Shown piece by piece: positions 46,959 to 56,198 of a stretch of DNA of 64,000 bases (positions within the stretch are counted from its first letter, which is position 1; every line of letters starts with the position of its first letter). The notes beneath the pieces are model-generated. The model worked only from the letters and a program-made list of their open reading frames with translations, ran no database searches and had not been told where the DNA came from. The DNA comes from Streptomyces sp. 378 (GTDB taxonomy: Bacteria > Actinomycetota > Actinomycetes > Streptomycetales > Streptomycetaceae), in assembly GCF_030124145.1 (NCBI RefSeq), contig NZ_JASKMS010000012.1, forward strand, positions 1 through 64,000. Direction: 5' to 3'. The position numbers were made by a program, and so were the translations under genes.

Positions 46959-47762
46959 ATGCGCCAGTACTCCGCCGATCTGACTCCACCGTGGAAGAAG
47001 CCCAAGCCGGTGCCCGAGGTCGCGGCGGAGCCGGGTCTGGTCGTGGAGGAGCCGGGGACCGGCTTCTGCGGTGCGGTGATCCGCTGCGAGGCGGGCACGG
47101 TGACGCTGGAGGACCGCTTCGGCAAGCACCGGGTGTTTCCCCTGGAGCCGCGCGGCTTCCTGCTGGAGGGCAGGGTGGTGACCCTCGTCCGCCCGGCCCC
47201 GGGCGGCCCCGCGCGTCCCGCCCGCACGGCCTCCGGGTCGGTCGCCGTCCCCGGCGCGCGCGCCCGCGTGGCCCGCGCCGGCCGCATCTACGTCGAGGGC
47301 CGCCACGACGCCGAGCTGGTCGAGAAGGTGTGGGGCGACGACCTGCGCATCGAGGGCGTGGTCGTGGAGTACCTGGAGGGCGTCGACGACCTCCCCTCGA
47401 TCGTCTCCGAGTTCGCCCCCGGGCCGGACGCCCGCCTCGGCGTCCTGGTCGACCACCTGGTCCCGGGCTCGAAGGAGTGGCGCATCGCCCGGTCCGTCAC
47501 CAGTGACCACGCGCTGGTCGTGGGCCACCCGTACATCGACGTCTGGGAGGCGGTGAAGCCGTCGTCCCTGGGCATCGGCGCCTGGCCCCGCGTCCCCCGC
47601 GGTCAGGACTGGAAGACGGGGGTGTGCAGGGCCCTGGGCTGGCCGGAGAACACGGGGGCGGCCTGGCAGCGGATCCTGTCGGGGGTGCACTCGTACAAGG
47701 ACCTGGAGCCGGAGCTGCTGGGCAGGGTCGAGGAACTGATCGACTTCGTCACGGCCCCGTAG
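46959..47762 (+). CDS. DUF3097-family protein
   Basis: A 267-residue protein conserved in actinobacteria. It begins MRQYSADLTPPWKKPKPVPE, followed by AVIRCEAGTVTLEDRFGKHR and FPLEPRGFLLEGRVVTLVRP, which look like an SH3-like strand region. The main domain has GRIYVEGRHDAELVEKVWGD, RIEGVVVEYLEGVDDLPSIV and ARLGVLVDHLVPGSKEWRIA, resembling a TOPRIM-like core (E and DxD-like residues: VEGRHDAE, VDHLVPGSKE). I assign DUF3097 from memory. A -10-like TATCGT (46946-46951) suggests leaderless translation from ATG 46959; ATG 46953 is in frame too. Confidence 0.8.
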   Translation: MRQYSADLTPPWKKPKPVPEVAAEPGLVVEEPGTGFCGAVIRCEAGTVTLEDRFGKHRVFPLEPRGFLLEGRVVTLVRPAPGGPARPARTASGSVAVPGARARVARAGRIYVEGRHDAELVEKVWGDDLRIEGVVVEYLEGVDDLPSIVSEFAPGPDARLGVLVDHLVPGSKEWRIARSVTSDHALVVGHPYIDVWEAVKPSSLGIGAWPRVPRGQDWKTGVCRALGWPENTGAAWQRILSGVHSYKDLEPELLGRVEELIDFVTAP

Positions 47763-47910
47763 CCGCACTCGACTGCGGGCCATCGTGGCGCTGCGGCGGC
47801 CCAGGTGGGCGCTGGGGGCGACCCTGCCCGGAGCGCTCGGGGAGCTCGGGGAGGCACCCCGCTACGCCGGGCCGCGCACCCGCCCGGCCGCAGCACCGGT
47901 CCCGAGCACC

Positions 47911-49143
47911 TCAGTCCACGAGATCGCGCACCACCCCGTCCGCCAGCAACCGCCCGCGCAAGGTCAGCACAGCACGGCCCTGCGCATACAGCCCCTCCTG
48001 AAGCAGCCCTTCGGACAGGGCCCGCCGAGACGCCGCGAGCCCCTCCTCCCGCAGCAGCGACAACGGCACCCCGTCCCGCAGCCGGAGCTCCAGCAGAATC
48101 CGCTCGACCCGCCGGTCCTCCTGCGAGAGCACCTCACGCCCCGCCCCCGGCGACCTCCCCGACGCCAGCGCGGCCGCGTACGCCCCCGGATGCTTCACGT
48201 TCCACCACCGCACCCCGCCCACATGACTGTGCGCACCGGGCCCGGCACCCCACCAGTCGGCCCCGCGCCAGTACAGCTCGTTGTGCAGGCAGCGCCCGGC
48301 CTCGGAGGTCGCCCAGTTCGACACCTCGTACCACGCGAAGCCGGCGCCGGAGAGGACCTCGTCCGCGATCAGATACCGGTCGGCGTGGACGTCGTCGTCG
48401 GTCATCGGCACCTCGCCCCGGCGGATCCGGCGGGCCAGCTGCGTGCCCTCCTCGACGATCAGGGCGTACGCGCTGACATGGTCCGGTCCGGCGCCCAGCA
48501 CCGCGTCCAGCGAGGCCCGCCAGTCGTCGTCGGACTCGCCTGGGGTGCCGTAGATCAGGTCGAGGTTGACGTGCTCGAACCCGGCCGCCCGGGCTTCCGC
48601 CACACACGCCTCGGGCCGCCCCGGCGTGTGCGTGCGGTCCAGCACCTTCAGCACGTGCTGCCGCGCGCTCTGCATCCCGAAGGAGATCCGGTTGAAGCCC
48701 CCCTCGCGCAGGGCGGCCAGATACGCGGGATCCACCGACTCCGGGTTCGCCTCGGTCGTGATCTCGGCGTCCTCCGCCAGCCCGAACTCGTCCCGGACGG
48801 CCTTCAGCATCCGGACCAGGTCACCGGCGTCCAGCAGCGTGGGCGTCCCCCCGCCCACGAACACCGTCCGCACCGGCCGCGGATCGTCGCCCAGCACCTT
48901 GCGCGCCAGCCGGATCTCGTCGGCCAGCGTCTCGGCGTAGTTGTCGCGGGAGGCCAGCACGCCGCCGGTGCCGCGCAGCTCGGTCGCGGTGTACGTGTTG
49001 AAGTCGCAGTAGCCGCAGCGGGTCGCGCAGTACGGGACGTGCAGGTAGAACCCGAGCGGACGATCGGCGGCCCCGGCGAGGGCGGAAGCGGGCAGCGCGC
49101 CGTCGTCGGGGACGGGCTCGCCGTCGGGGAGTGCGGAAGGCAT
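47911..49143 (-). CDS. hemW: Radical SAM protein HemW (coproporphyrinogen dehydrogenase-like)
   Basis: A 410-residue radical S-adenosylmethionine protein. The cluster motif is YLHVPYCATRCGYCDFNTYT (C-x3-C-x2-C). SAM-binding and barrel segments are VRTVFVGGGTPTLLDAGDLV, EITTEANPESVDPAYLAALR and RISFGMQSARQHVLKVLDRT, and the HemW C-terminal domain includes WWGAGPGAHSHVGGVRWWNV. HemW is now seen as a heme chaperone or insertion factor rather than the HemN enzyme. ATG 49143 is chosen; an ATG three codons upstream is possible. The phosphatase gene lies 27 bases upstream on the same strand. Confidence 0.93.
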   Translation of the reverse strand: MPSALPDGEPVPDDGALPASALAGAADRPLGFYLHVPYCATRCGYCDFNTYTATELRGTGGVLASRDNYAETLADEIRLARKVLGDDPRPVRTVFVGGGTPTLLDAGDLVRMLKAVRDEFGLAEDAEITTEANPESVDPAYLAALREGGFNRISFGMQSARQHVLKVLDRTHTPGRPEACVAEARAAGFEHVNLDLIYGTPGESDDDWRASLDAVLGAGPDHVSAYALIVEEGTQLARRIRRGEVPMTDDDVHADRYLIADEVLSGAGFAWYEVSNWATSEAGRCLHNELYWRGADWWGAGPGAHSHVGGVRWWNVKHPGAYAAALASGRSPGAGREVLSQEDRRVERILLELRLRDGVPLSLLREEGLAASRRALSEGLLQEGLYAQGRAVLTLRGRLLADGVVRDLVD

Positions 49144-49170
49144 GCCCTCCATTGTCCAGCACCCGGGCGG

Positions 49171-51474
49171 TCAGTCCGCCTGGAGCACCAGCAGCGCGAG
49201 ATCGTCCGCCGGGGGCCGCGCCCCGAAGTCGTGCACCAGCCGCTTGATCCGCTCGGCTATCAGCTCCGCGTCCAGCCCGGCGCACCCGGCCAGCGCCGCC
49301 GCGAGACCGTCCCCGTCGTCGAACTGGCGGGAGCCCGAGCGGCGCTCGGTCACGCCGTCGGTGACGCACAGCAGCGTGTCGCCGGACCGCAGTTCGAAGG
49401 TCTCACTGGTGTAGGTGGCGTCCTCGACGACGCCGAGGAGGGTCTGCGGCGTCGCCGCCGTGTGGACCTCGCCGCCCGCCCCGAGCAGCAGGGGCAGCGG
49501 GTGCCCGGCGGAGGCGACGGTGCAGCGGACACCGCCGTCGAAGGGGACGAGTTCCCCGTACAGCAGGGACAGGAAGCGCGTCTGGGGACCGTCGCCGGGC
49601 GGGGTCGGCCGCGCGCCCGCGGCGACCAGCGCCCGGGCCGCCGCGTCGGCGGCCTCCGTGGCGTCGTCGAGCAGGAGCTGGTTGAGCCGGTCCAGGACGT
49701 CGGCGACCCGGTAGCCCTCGCGGGCCAGCAGCCGCAGCCAGGGCCGCGCCAGGCCGATCACGACGGCCGCCTCGGGCCCCTTGCCCTGGACGTCGCCGAC
49801 GGCGAAGCACCAGCGGCCGTCACCGGCCGGGAACAGGTCGTAGAAGTCACCGCTCGGCCCGCCCTTGTCGCACGGCTCGTAGACCAGGGCGCTGCGCATG
49901 CCGGGGATCTCGGCCACGGCGCCCGGCAGCAGCCCGCGCTGGAGTACGGCGCTGATCGTGGCCTGACGGGCGTACTGGCGGGCGGCGCCGATGGCGAGGG
50001 CCACCCGGCGGCTGAGGTCCTCGACGAGGCCGGTGATCTCGTCGGGGAAGCCGGCCGCCCCGGACCGGCCGATGACGAGGGTGCCCAGCGGACGTCCCCC
50101 GGCGACCAGCCGGTACGCGAGGGCCGCGCCGGGCTCACCGGCGTCGTCACCGAGCGCCTCGGCGGGCCAGGGGTAGGCGACGGGCCCGGACCCGCCCTGC
50201 TCCCGACCGCGCTCGAAGGGGCCCGCCCCCATCGGGTCGAACGGTTGCGGCGGGTCCTTCTCCAGGGCGCGACGCAGCTCCTCGATGCGGTTCTCACTGC
50301 CGTGCCACACCCGGGCCAGGCGCGGGCCGCCCGCGCCGGCTCCGCCCCTCCAGCCGTCGCCGGTGGCCTCGTCCTCCAGCCACACCGCGCACCAGTCGGC
50401 CAGCCGGGGCACGATCAGCTGCCCGGCGAGGGCCGCGACCAGGTCCTCGTCGAGCTGCCCGGCGAGCAGGTCGGAGGCCTCGGCGAGGAAGGAGAGGGCG
50501 CCGCGGCCGAGCCAGGCGCCGTCGGGACCGTGGCGTCCGTGGCCGTTCTCGTGCCGGTCCCGCCAGTCCCGTAAGTCGTTCCAGTCACGCAGGTCACGGG
50601 ACTCCCGCAGGGCGGGCCAGTCGCGTGCCTCCCCGCCCTCCCGCGAGTCCCAGGTCTCCCCTCCCCCGCGCGAGTCCCACAGTTCTCCCCCGGCACGCCA
50701 GGCCAGGACGGTCTCCCCCGCCTCGACGCCCTGGCGTGGTTCCGGCGCCAGGATCTCCGCCACCCGCAGGCCACGCGCCAGCGCCTGCTCCCCGGCGTAC
50801 GCCTCGATCTGCTCGCCCGCCGCGCAGCCCGCGGCGGGCAGCCGCGCCCACACGGTCTTGCGCCCCGTGCGGTACGTGATCCCCCACGCCTCGCAGAGCG
50901 CGCCGACCAGCCGCAGGCCGCGCCCGTACTCGGGGGTGTCGTGCGGTGTCTCCGGCTCGCTGCCGCGCGGGGCGCGGGAGGGGTGGTGGTCGGAGACCTC
51001 GATGACGAGCGCGGCCGTGTCCGGGGTGCCGCCTTCGAGCCGGCACTCCATCTCGACGGCGGTGCCGGCGTGCACGACGGCGTTGGTGACGAGTTCGCTG
51101 ACGACGAGCGCGGCGTCGTCGGCGAGGCGGTCGGGGAGGTGCCCGGCGCCGGGCAGGCCGAGCCCGGTCCACTCGGCGAGCGCCGCGCGCACCAGGGCGC
51201 GGGCGGCGCCCGGCGCGAGAGGGCTGCCGGGCAGGGTCGCGTGCGCCCGCGCGTGCTCCGGTGCGGGCGCCTCGGATGCGGACCCGGGCGTCGCATGGGC
51301 GGGCGCACGCGTATCGGAGGCGAGCGCCCCGGCGGGCGGTGTGACCACCTCCGCGGGCGGTGCGGGCTCCTCGGAAACGGGCCCCTCCTGGACGGGCACG
51401 GGCGTCTCCGCAGCGTGTGCAGGCGCCTCTGAGGCACGGGAAGCGGTCTCCCGTTGCGTCGGAATGGCCCCCAT
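49171..51474 (-). CDS. SpoIIE-type PP2C phosphatase with HATPase and GAF domains
   Basis: A 767-residue cytosolic signalling protein. After a long Ala/Pro/Glu-rich N-terminus (about 70 residues) comes an RsbW-like ATPase domain (DDAALVVSELVTNAVVHAGT, VIEVSDHHPS, EYGRGLRLVGAL). A charged low-complexity stretch with repeats of WDSR and RDLRDW follows, then a GAF-like sensor (LIVPRLADWCAVWLEDEATG). The C-terminal SpoIIE/PP2C phosphatase has PSGDFYDLF, FAVGDVQGKGPEAAVVIGLA, CVTDGVTERR and DDLALLVL with the metal aspartates. Such proteins control anti-sigma factor antagonists. ATG 51474 has GGGGAG upstream; GTG 51510 would add 12 codons. It is divergent from the hybrid kinase gene at 51577. Confidence 0.9.
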   Translation of the reverse strand: MGAIPTQRETASRASEAPAHAAETPVPVQEGPVSEEPAPPAEVVTPPAGALASDTRAPAHATPGSASEAPAPEHARAHATLPGSPLAPGAARALVRAALAEWTGLGLPGAGHLPDRLADDAALVVSELVTNAVVHAGTAVEMECRLEGGTPDTAALVIEVSDHHPSRAPRGSEPETPHDTPEYGRGLRLVGALCEAWGITYRTGRKTVWARLPAAGCAAGEQIEAYAGEQALARGLRVAEILAPEPRQGVEAGETVLAWRAGGELWDSRGGGETWDSREGGEARDWPALRESRDLRDWNDLRDWRDRHENGHGRHGPDGAWLGRGALSFLAEASDLLAGQLDEDLVAALAGQLIVPRLADWCAVWLEDEATGDGWRGGAGAGGPRLARVWHGSENRIEELRRALEKDPPQPFDPMGAGPFERGREQGGSGPVAYPWPAEALGDDAGEPGAALAYRLVAGGRPLGTLVIGRSGAAGFPDEITGLVEDLSRRVALAIGAARQYARQATISAVLQRGLLPGAVAEIPGMRSALVYEPCDKGGPSGDFYDLFPAGDGRWCFAVGDVQGKGPEAAVVIGLARPWLRLLAREGYRVADVLDRLNQLLLDDATEAADAAARALVAAGARPTPPGDGPQTRFLSLLYGELVPFDGGVRCTVASAGHPLPLLLGAGGEVHTAATPQTLLGVVEDATYTSETFELRSGDTLLCVTDGVTERRSGSRQFDDGDGLAAALAGCAGLDAELIAERIKRLVHDFGARPPADDLALLVLQAD

Positions 51475-51576
51475 GGACAGCTCCCCGGGCAGTTCGTACG
51501 AATACGCCACAGTCGATGCCGACAGAGTGACAGACTGACCACGCCCATAAGCGCCGAGTTACCGAAGTGGGCCGCC

Positions 51577-54500
51577 ATGAGTGAGAACAGTGCTACTCCT
51601 GTGGTCGAAGACCGGCACGAAGACGGTCAGATTCGTGCATCCGATCTGCGTCCTCTGCTCGCCGCCATGACAGCCGCGCGGGACGGCGACTTCGCCAAGG
51701 TGCCGGAAACCGGCCACGGGATGGTGGCCGAACTCACCGCGGTCTTCAACCAGATCATGGACCGCAGCATCCATTTCACCACCGAGACACGACGTGTCAG
51801 ACGGGAGCTGGTGCGGCACGGCCGGCTCGACGAGCGCCTCTCGGCCAGCCCGGGCCAGGGCCTGTGGACCTCCCGCGTCGACGACGTGAACCAACTGCTC
51901 GACGCCCTGGTCGCCCCGGCGGCGAACGCCACGCGCGTACTGGACGCGGTGGCCGGCGGCGATCTGACCCAGCGGGTCGATCTGCACGACGGCACGCGGG
52001 AGTTACGCGGCGACCTGCGGCGCCTCGGCCGGGCCGTGAACAGGATGGTGGACCAGCTCTCCCTGTTCACCGGCGAGGTGACCCGGGTCGCCCGGGAGGT
52101 CGGCACCGAGGGCCGGCTCGGCGGCCGGGCCAAGGTGCAGGGCCTGTCGGGCAGTTGGCGGGACGTGACGGAGGCCGTCAACACGATGGCCGCCCGTCTG
52201 ACGGCCCAGGTCCGGGACATCGCGGCGGTGACGACGGCGGTGGCCCGCGGCGATCTGACGCGCACGGTCACGGTGGAGGCGACCGGCGAGCTGCTGGAGC
52301 TGAAGCTGACCGTGAACACGATGGTCGACCAGCTCTCCGCCTTCGCCGACGAGGTGACGAGGGTCGCCCGGGAGGTCGGCACGGAGGGCCGGCTGGGCGG
52401 CCGGGCACAGGTCCGGGGCGTCTCCGGCGTCTGGAAGGACCTGACCGACAACGTCAACTTCATGGCGTCGAACCTGACCTCGCAGGTCCGCAACATCGCC
52501 CAGGTGACGACGGCCGTCGCCAACGGCGACCTGTCCCAGAAGATCACGGTCGACGCGCAGGGCGAGATCCTGGAGCTGAAGTCGACCATCAACACGATGG
52601 TGGACCAGCTCTCCGCGTTCGCCGACGAGGTCACCCGCGTCGCCCGCGAGGTCGGCACCGAGGGCAACCTCGGCGGCCGGGCTCAGGTCCGGGGCGTCTC
52701 GGGCGTCTGGAAGGACCTCACCGACAACGTCAACTTCATGGCCGACAACCTCACCTCCCAGGTCCGCAACATCGCCCTCGTCTCCACCGCCGTCGCCCAG
52801 GGCGACCTCGGCAAGAAGATCACGGTGGAGGCCAAGGGCGAGATCCTGGAGCTGAAGTCCACGATCAACACGATGGTCGACCAGCTCTCCGCGTTCGCCG
52901 ACGAGGTCACCCGCGTCGCACGCGAGGTCGGCACCGAGGGCAACCTCGGCGGCCAGGCCCAGGTCCGGGGCGCCTCCGGCGTCTGGAAGGACCTCACCGA
53001 CAACGTCAACTTCATGGCGCTGAACCTGACCTCGCAGGTCCGCAACATCGCCCAGGTGACGACGGCCGTCGCCAACGGCGATCTGTCGAAGAAGATCACG
53101 GTCGACGCGCGCGGGGAGATCCTGGAGCTGAAGGACACCGTCAACACGATGGTGGAGCAGTTGCGCGCCTTCGCCGACGAGGTGACCCGGGTGGCCCGCG
53201 AGGTCGGCACCGACGGCCGGCTCGGCGGCCGGGCCCAGGTCCTGGGTGTCTCCGGCGTCTGGCGGGACCTGACGGACAACGTCAACTCCATGGCCGACAA
53301 TCTCACCTCCCAGGTGCGCAACATCGCCCAGGTGGCGACGGCCGTGGCGCAGGGCGACCTGTCCCGGAAGATCGACGTGGACGCGCGCGGCGAGATCCTG
53401 GAGCTGAAGACCACCATCAACACCATGGTCGACACGCTGTCCTCGTTCTCCTCGGAGGTCACCCGCGTGGCCCGCGAGGTCGGCAGCGAGGGCCGGCTCG
53501 GCGGCCAGGCCCGGGTCGAGGGCGTGTACGGCACCTGGAAGCGCCTGACGACGAAAGTCAACGAACTCGCCTCCAACCTCACCACCCAGGTCCGGGCGAT
53601 CGCCGAGGTCGCCTCCGCCGTGGCCCAGGGCGACATGTCCCGCTCGATCACGGTGGAGACGCAGGGCGAGGTCGCGGAGCTGAAGGACAACATCAACCTG
53701 ATGGTGGCCAACCTCCGCGAGACGACCCGCGCGAAGGACTGGCTGGAGTCCAACCTGGCCCGGCTCGCCGCCCTGATGCAGGGCCACCGGGACCTGATGG
53801 AGGTCGCCGACCTGATACTCCGCGAGCTGACCCCGCTGGTGAACGCCCAGTACGGCGCGTTCTACCTGGCCGACCCGGACGAGGACGGCGCGGCCGTGCG
53901 CACCACCGCGCCGATCAAGGGCCTGGCCTTCATCGCCGGCTACGGCGCCGCCCAGGACACGACCGTCGAGACCGGCGGCCTGCCGGTGCACGGTCTGGTC
54001 GCGCAGGCGGCCCGGGAGAAGAAGCGGATCCTGGTCGAGGACGCCCCGCCCGACTACATCAAGATCAACAGCGGGCTGGGCGAGGCGGCTCCGACCACGA
54101 TCGTCATCATCCCGATCCTCTTCGAGGACAAGCTCCTCGGTGTCATCGAACTCGCCTCGTTCTCGCGCTTCTCCGATGTGCACCTGGCGTTCTTCGACCA
54201 GTTCGTCAACACGATCGGCGTCGCCATCAACACCATCATCGCCAACTCCCGGACGGAGTCCCTGCTCGGCGAGTCCCAACGCCTCGCCACGCAGCTCCAG
54301 GAGCGTTCGGACGAACTTCAGAAGCAGCAGGGCGAACTCCAGCGTTCCAACGCCGAACTGGAGGAGAAGGCCGCCCTGCTGGCCACGTCCTCGCAGTACA
54401 AGTCGGAGTTCCTGGCGAACATGTCGCACGAGCTGCGCACGCCGCTGAACTCCCTGCTGATCCTGGCCCGGCTGCTCTCCGACAACCCGGACGGCCATCT

Positions 54501-55722
54501 CACCGACCAGGAGGTGCAGTTCGCGGCGACGATCCACCGCTCGGGCTCGGACCTCCTGCAGCTGATCAACGACATCCTGGACCTGTCGAAGATCGAGGCC
54601 GGCCGGATGGACGTACGCCCCAAACGGCTGCCGCTGATCAAGCTGCTCGACTACGTGCACGCGACGTTCCGCCCCCTCACGATCGACCGCGGGCTCGCCT
54701 TCGAGCTGGCGGTGGGTGAGGACGTACCGCGTGAGATGTACTCGGACGAACAGCGGCTCCAGCAGATCCTGCGCAACCTGCTGTCCAACGCGATCAAGTT
54801 CACCGCGAACGGCAAGGTCGAGCTGCGGGTGGAGCGGGTGCAGGACGCCGAGCACCGACGGGGGTCCCCCCGGTCGAGGGAAGCCGAGAGGGGCGGAGCA
54901 GCCGGGCGTGAGGGAGTCCGGGACACCGACGACGTCGTCGCGTTCGCCGTCTCCGACACCGGCATCGGCATCGCGCAGGAGAAACTCCCGGTGATCTTCG
55001 AGGCGTTCCAGCAGGCCGACGGCACCACCAACCGCAAGTACGGCGGGACCGGCCTCGGTCTGTCCATCAGCCGGGAGATCGCGGGCCTGCTCGGCGGCCG
55101 GATCGTCGCCGAGAGCGAACCCGGCAAGGGCTCCACGTTCACCCTCTACGTCCCCGTCGTCTGCCCGGGTCACCCGGCTCCCGTGCCGCTGCCCGAGGAG
55201 CGCCCCGACCTGCCCCTGCCGCTCCGGTCGGACGCCGGGCCCCTCCCCGTGGCGCACGACACGGACGACGCGTGGCCCACGCCGACCAAGCTGGAGGCGT
55301 GGACGTCCGGCAGGCCGGGCCGGATCCTGGCCGGGCGGCGGGTGCTGATCGTGGACGACGACATCCGCAACGTCTTCGCCCTCACCCATGTCCTGGGCCG
55401 GGTCGGCGTGACCGTGCTGTACGCGGAGAACGGCCGCGAGGGCATCGAGACACTGGAGCGCAGCCCGGACGTCGAACTGGTCCTGATGGACATCATGATG
55501 CCGGAGATGGACGGTTACGAGACCATCTCCGCGATCCGCCGCACACCCCGCTGGGCAGATCTTCCGATCGTGGCGCTGACCGCCAAGGCGATGCCCGGCG
55601 ACCGGGAGAAGTCCATCGCCCGCGGCGCCAACGACTACGTGCCCAAGCCGGTGGACGTCGACGGCCTGCTGACGGTCGTGTGCGCACTGCTAAACCCCGA
55701 GGGCGCGGAAGAAGAGGCATGA
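51577..55722 (+). CDS. Cytosolic poly-HAMP hybrid histidine kinase
   Basis: A 1381-residue hybrid kinase without transmembrane segments. Residues about 30-153 form a first HAMP-like region. Six 92-residue repeats follow (encoded by 52036-53691), each with [20 protein letters not shown] and [10 protein letters not shown]-type HAMP helices. A GAF domain spans about 735-900 ([20 protein letters not shown]). The HisKA H-box is [17 protein letters not shown] (His951). The ATPase has [37 protein letters not shown] and [18 protein letters not shown]. The C-terminal receiver has [15 protein letters not shown] (Asp1305) and PKPVD. The layout resembles fungal Nik1-type group III kinases and related actinobacterial proteins. 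A response regulator gene overlaps its end. An arginine-rich insert lies between N and G1 boxes. Confidence 0.93.
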   Translation: MSENSATPVVEDRHEDGQIRASDLRPLLAAMTAARDGDFAKVPETGHGMVAELTAVFNQIMDRSIHFTTETRRVRRELVRHGRLDERLSASPGQGLWTSRVDDVNQLLDALVAPAANATRVLDAVAGGDLTQRVDLHDGTRELRGDLRRLGRAVNRMVDQLSLFTGEVTRVAREVGTEGRLGGRAKVQGLSGSWRDVTEAVNTMAARLTAQVRDIAAVTTAVARGDLTRTVTVEATGELLELKLTVNTMVDQLSAFADEVTRVAREVGTEGRLGGRAQVRGVSGVWKDLTDNVNFMASNLTSQVRNIAQVTTAVANGDLSQKITVDAQGEILELKSTINTMVDQLSAFADEVTRVAREVGTEGNLGGRAQVRGVSGVWKDLTDNVNFMADNLTSQVRNIALVSTAVAQGDLGKKITVEAKGEILELKSTINTMVDQLSAFADEVTRVAREVGTEGNLGGQAQVRGASGVWKDLTDNVNFMALNLTSQVRNIAQVTTAVANGDLSKKITVDARGEILELKDTVNTMVEQLRAFADEVTRVAREVGTDGRLGGRAQVLGVSGVWRDLTDNVNSMADNLTSQVRNIAQVATAVAQGDLSRKIDVDARGEILELKTTINTMVDTLSSFSSEVTRVAREVGSEGRLGGQARVEGVYGTWKRLTTKVNELASNLTTQVRAIAEVASAVAQGDMSRSITVETQGEVAELKDNINLMVANLRETTRAKDWLESNLARLAALMQGHRDLMEVADLILRELTPLVNAQYGAFYLADPDEDGAAVRTTAPIKGLAFIAGYGAAQDTTVETGGLPVHGLVAQAAREKKRILVEDAPPDYIKINSGLGEAAPTTIVIIPILFEDKLLGVIELASFSRFSDVHLAFFDQFVNTIGVAINTIIANSRTESLLGESQRLATQLQERSDELQKQQGELQRSNAELEEKAALLATSSQYKSEFLANMSHELRTPLNSLLILARLLSDNPDGHLTDQEVQFAATIHRSGSDLLQLINDILDLSKIEAGRMDVRPKRLPLIKLLDYVHATFRPLTIDRGLAFELAVGEDVPREMYSDEQRLQQILRNLLSNAIKFTANGKVELRVERVQDAEHRRGSPRSREAERGGAAGREGVRDTDDVVAFAVSDTGIGIAQEKLPVIFEAFQQADGTTNRKYGGTGLGLSISREIAGLLGGRIVAESEPGKGSTFTLYVPVVCPGHPAPVPLPEERPDLPLPLRSDAGPLPVAHDTDDAWPTPTKLEAWTSGRPGRILAGRRVLIVDDDIRNVFALTHVLGRVGVTVLYAENGREGIETLERSPDVELVLMDIMMPEMDGYETISAIRRTPRWADLPIVALTAKAMPGDREKSIARGANDYVPKPVDVDGLLTVVCALLNPEGAEEEA
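52036..53691 (+). repeat. Six 276-bp coding repeats (poly-HAMP array)
   Basis: Units start at 52036, 52312, 52588, 52864, 53140 and 53416, each exactly 92 codons, with a partial seventh ([10 protein letters not shown]) at 53692. The middle four units are most alike in both protein and DNA, suggesting recent duplication or gene conversion; the first and last are more diverged. Each unit ends with a G-D-L-x-x-x-I-T-V-x-A-x-G-E-I-L-E-L-K type segment. Confidence 0.95.
54857..54905 (+). repeat. Dispersed intergenic-type repeat inside the kinase gene
   Basis: The stretch GGGGGTCCCCCCGGTCGAGG followed by GAAGCCGAGAGGGGCGGAG resembles the repeat fragment at 1-23 and a common Streptomyces intergenic repeat that I recall. 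It encodes an arginine-rich insert ([15 protein letters not shown]) between the N-box and G1-box of the kinase ATPase domain, and the frame is kept on both sides. Confidence 0.7.
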
Positions 55723-56187
55723 GCGGCACGGCCCCTCACCCCGGACGCGCCGGAATCCTCCTCGTCGACGACATGGAGGACAACCTGACGGCTCTGGAGG
55801 CCGTCCTGGCCTGCCTCAACGAGCCGCTGGTACGGGCCCGTTCGCGAGGAGGCGATGAAGGCCCTGCTGCGGCAGCCGATCGCCCTGGTCCTGCTCGACA
55901 TCCGCATGCCCGGCATGGACGGCTTCGAGACGGCCGCCCACATCAGACGCCTCGACCAGACCCGGAACGTGCCGATCATCTTCCTCACCGGCGCGGACGA
56001 CGACGCGGGCTACGCCTTCCGCGGCTACGCGACCGGCGCCGCCGACTACGTGACCAAGCCCTTCGCCCCGTGGGTCCTCAGGGCCAAGGTCAGCGTCTTC
56101 CTGGACCTCTACCGCACAGGCCGGGAGGTGGAACGCCTCAGGGCGGAGATCCAGGAGCTGCGGCGCCGGGTCGGTCCGGAGGCCTGA
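55719..56187 (+). pseudogene. Response regulator receiver protein with a frameshift
   Basis: A stand-alone receiver gene that overlaps the kinase stop (ATGA at 55719-55722). The first part reads ILLVDDMEDNLTALEAVLAC and LNEPLVRARS, then the frame shifts at about 55844. In the other frame the protein continues EEAMKALLRQPIALVLLDIR with the phosphoacceptor in LLDIRMPGMDGFE, then FLTGADDDAGYAFRGYATGA, YVTKPF, and a coiled coil (REVERLRAEIQELRRRVG). Adding two G residues after 55844 (CGTTCG GGC GAG GAG) would restore the frame as RSGEEAM. It is either a real 2-nt deletion or a sequence error. The second part could start at ATG 55855. Confidence 0.85.
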
Positions 56188-56198
56188 GCGGCCCCCTC

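Noticed and set aside
52036-53691. Regularly spaced repeats as a possible CRISPR array
   Set aside because: The 276-bp units are coding HAMP repeats within one frame, far too long for CRISPR, and have no variable spacers.
52003-55389. 1128-codon minus-strand open frame opposite the hybrid kinase
   Set aside because: Mirrors the repeats of the kinase gene; antisense of a repetitive high-GC gene stays open by chance.
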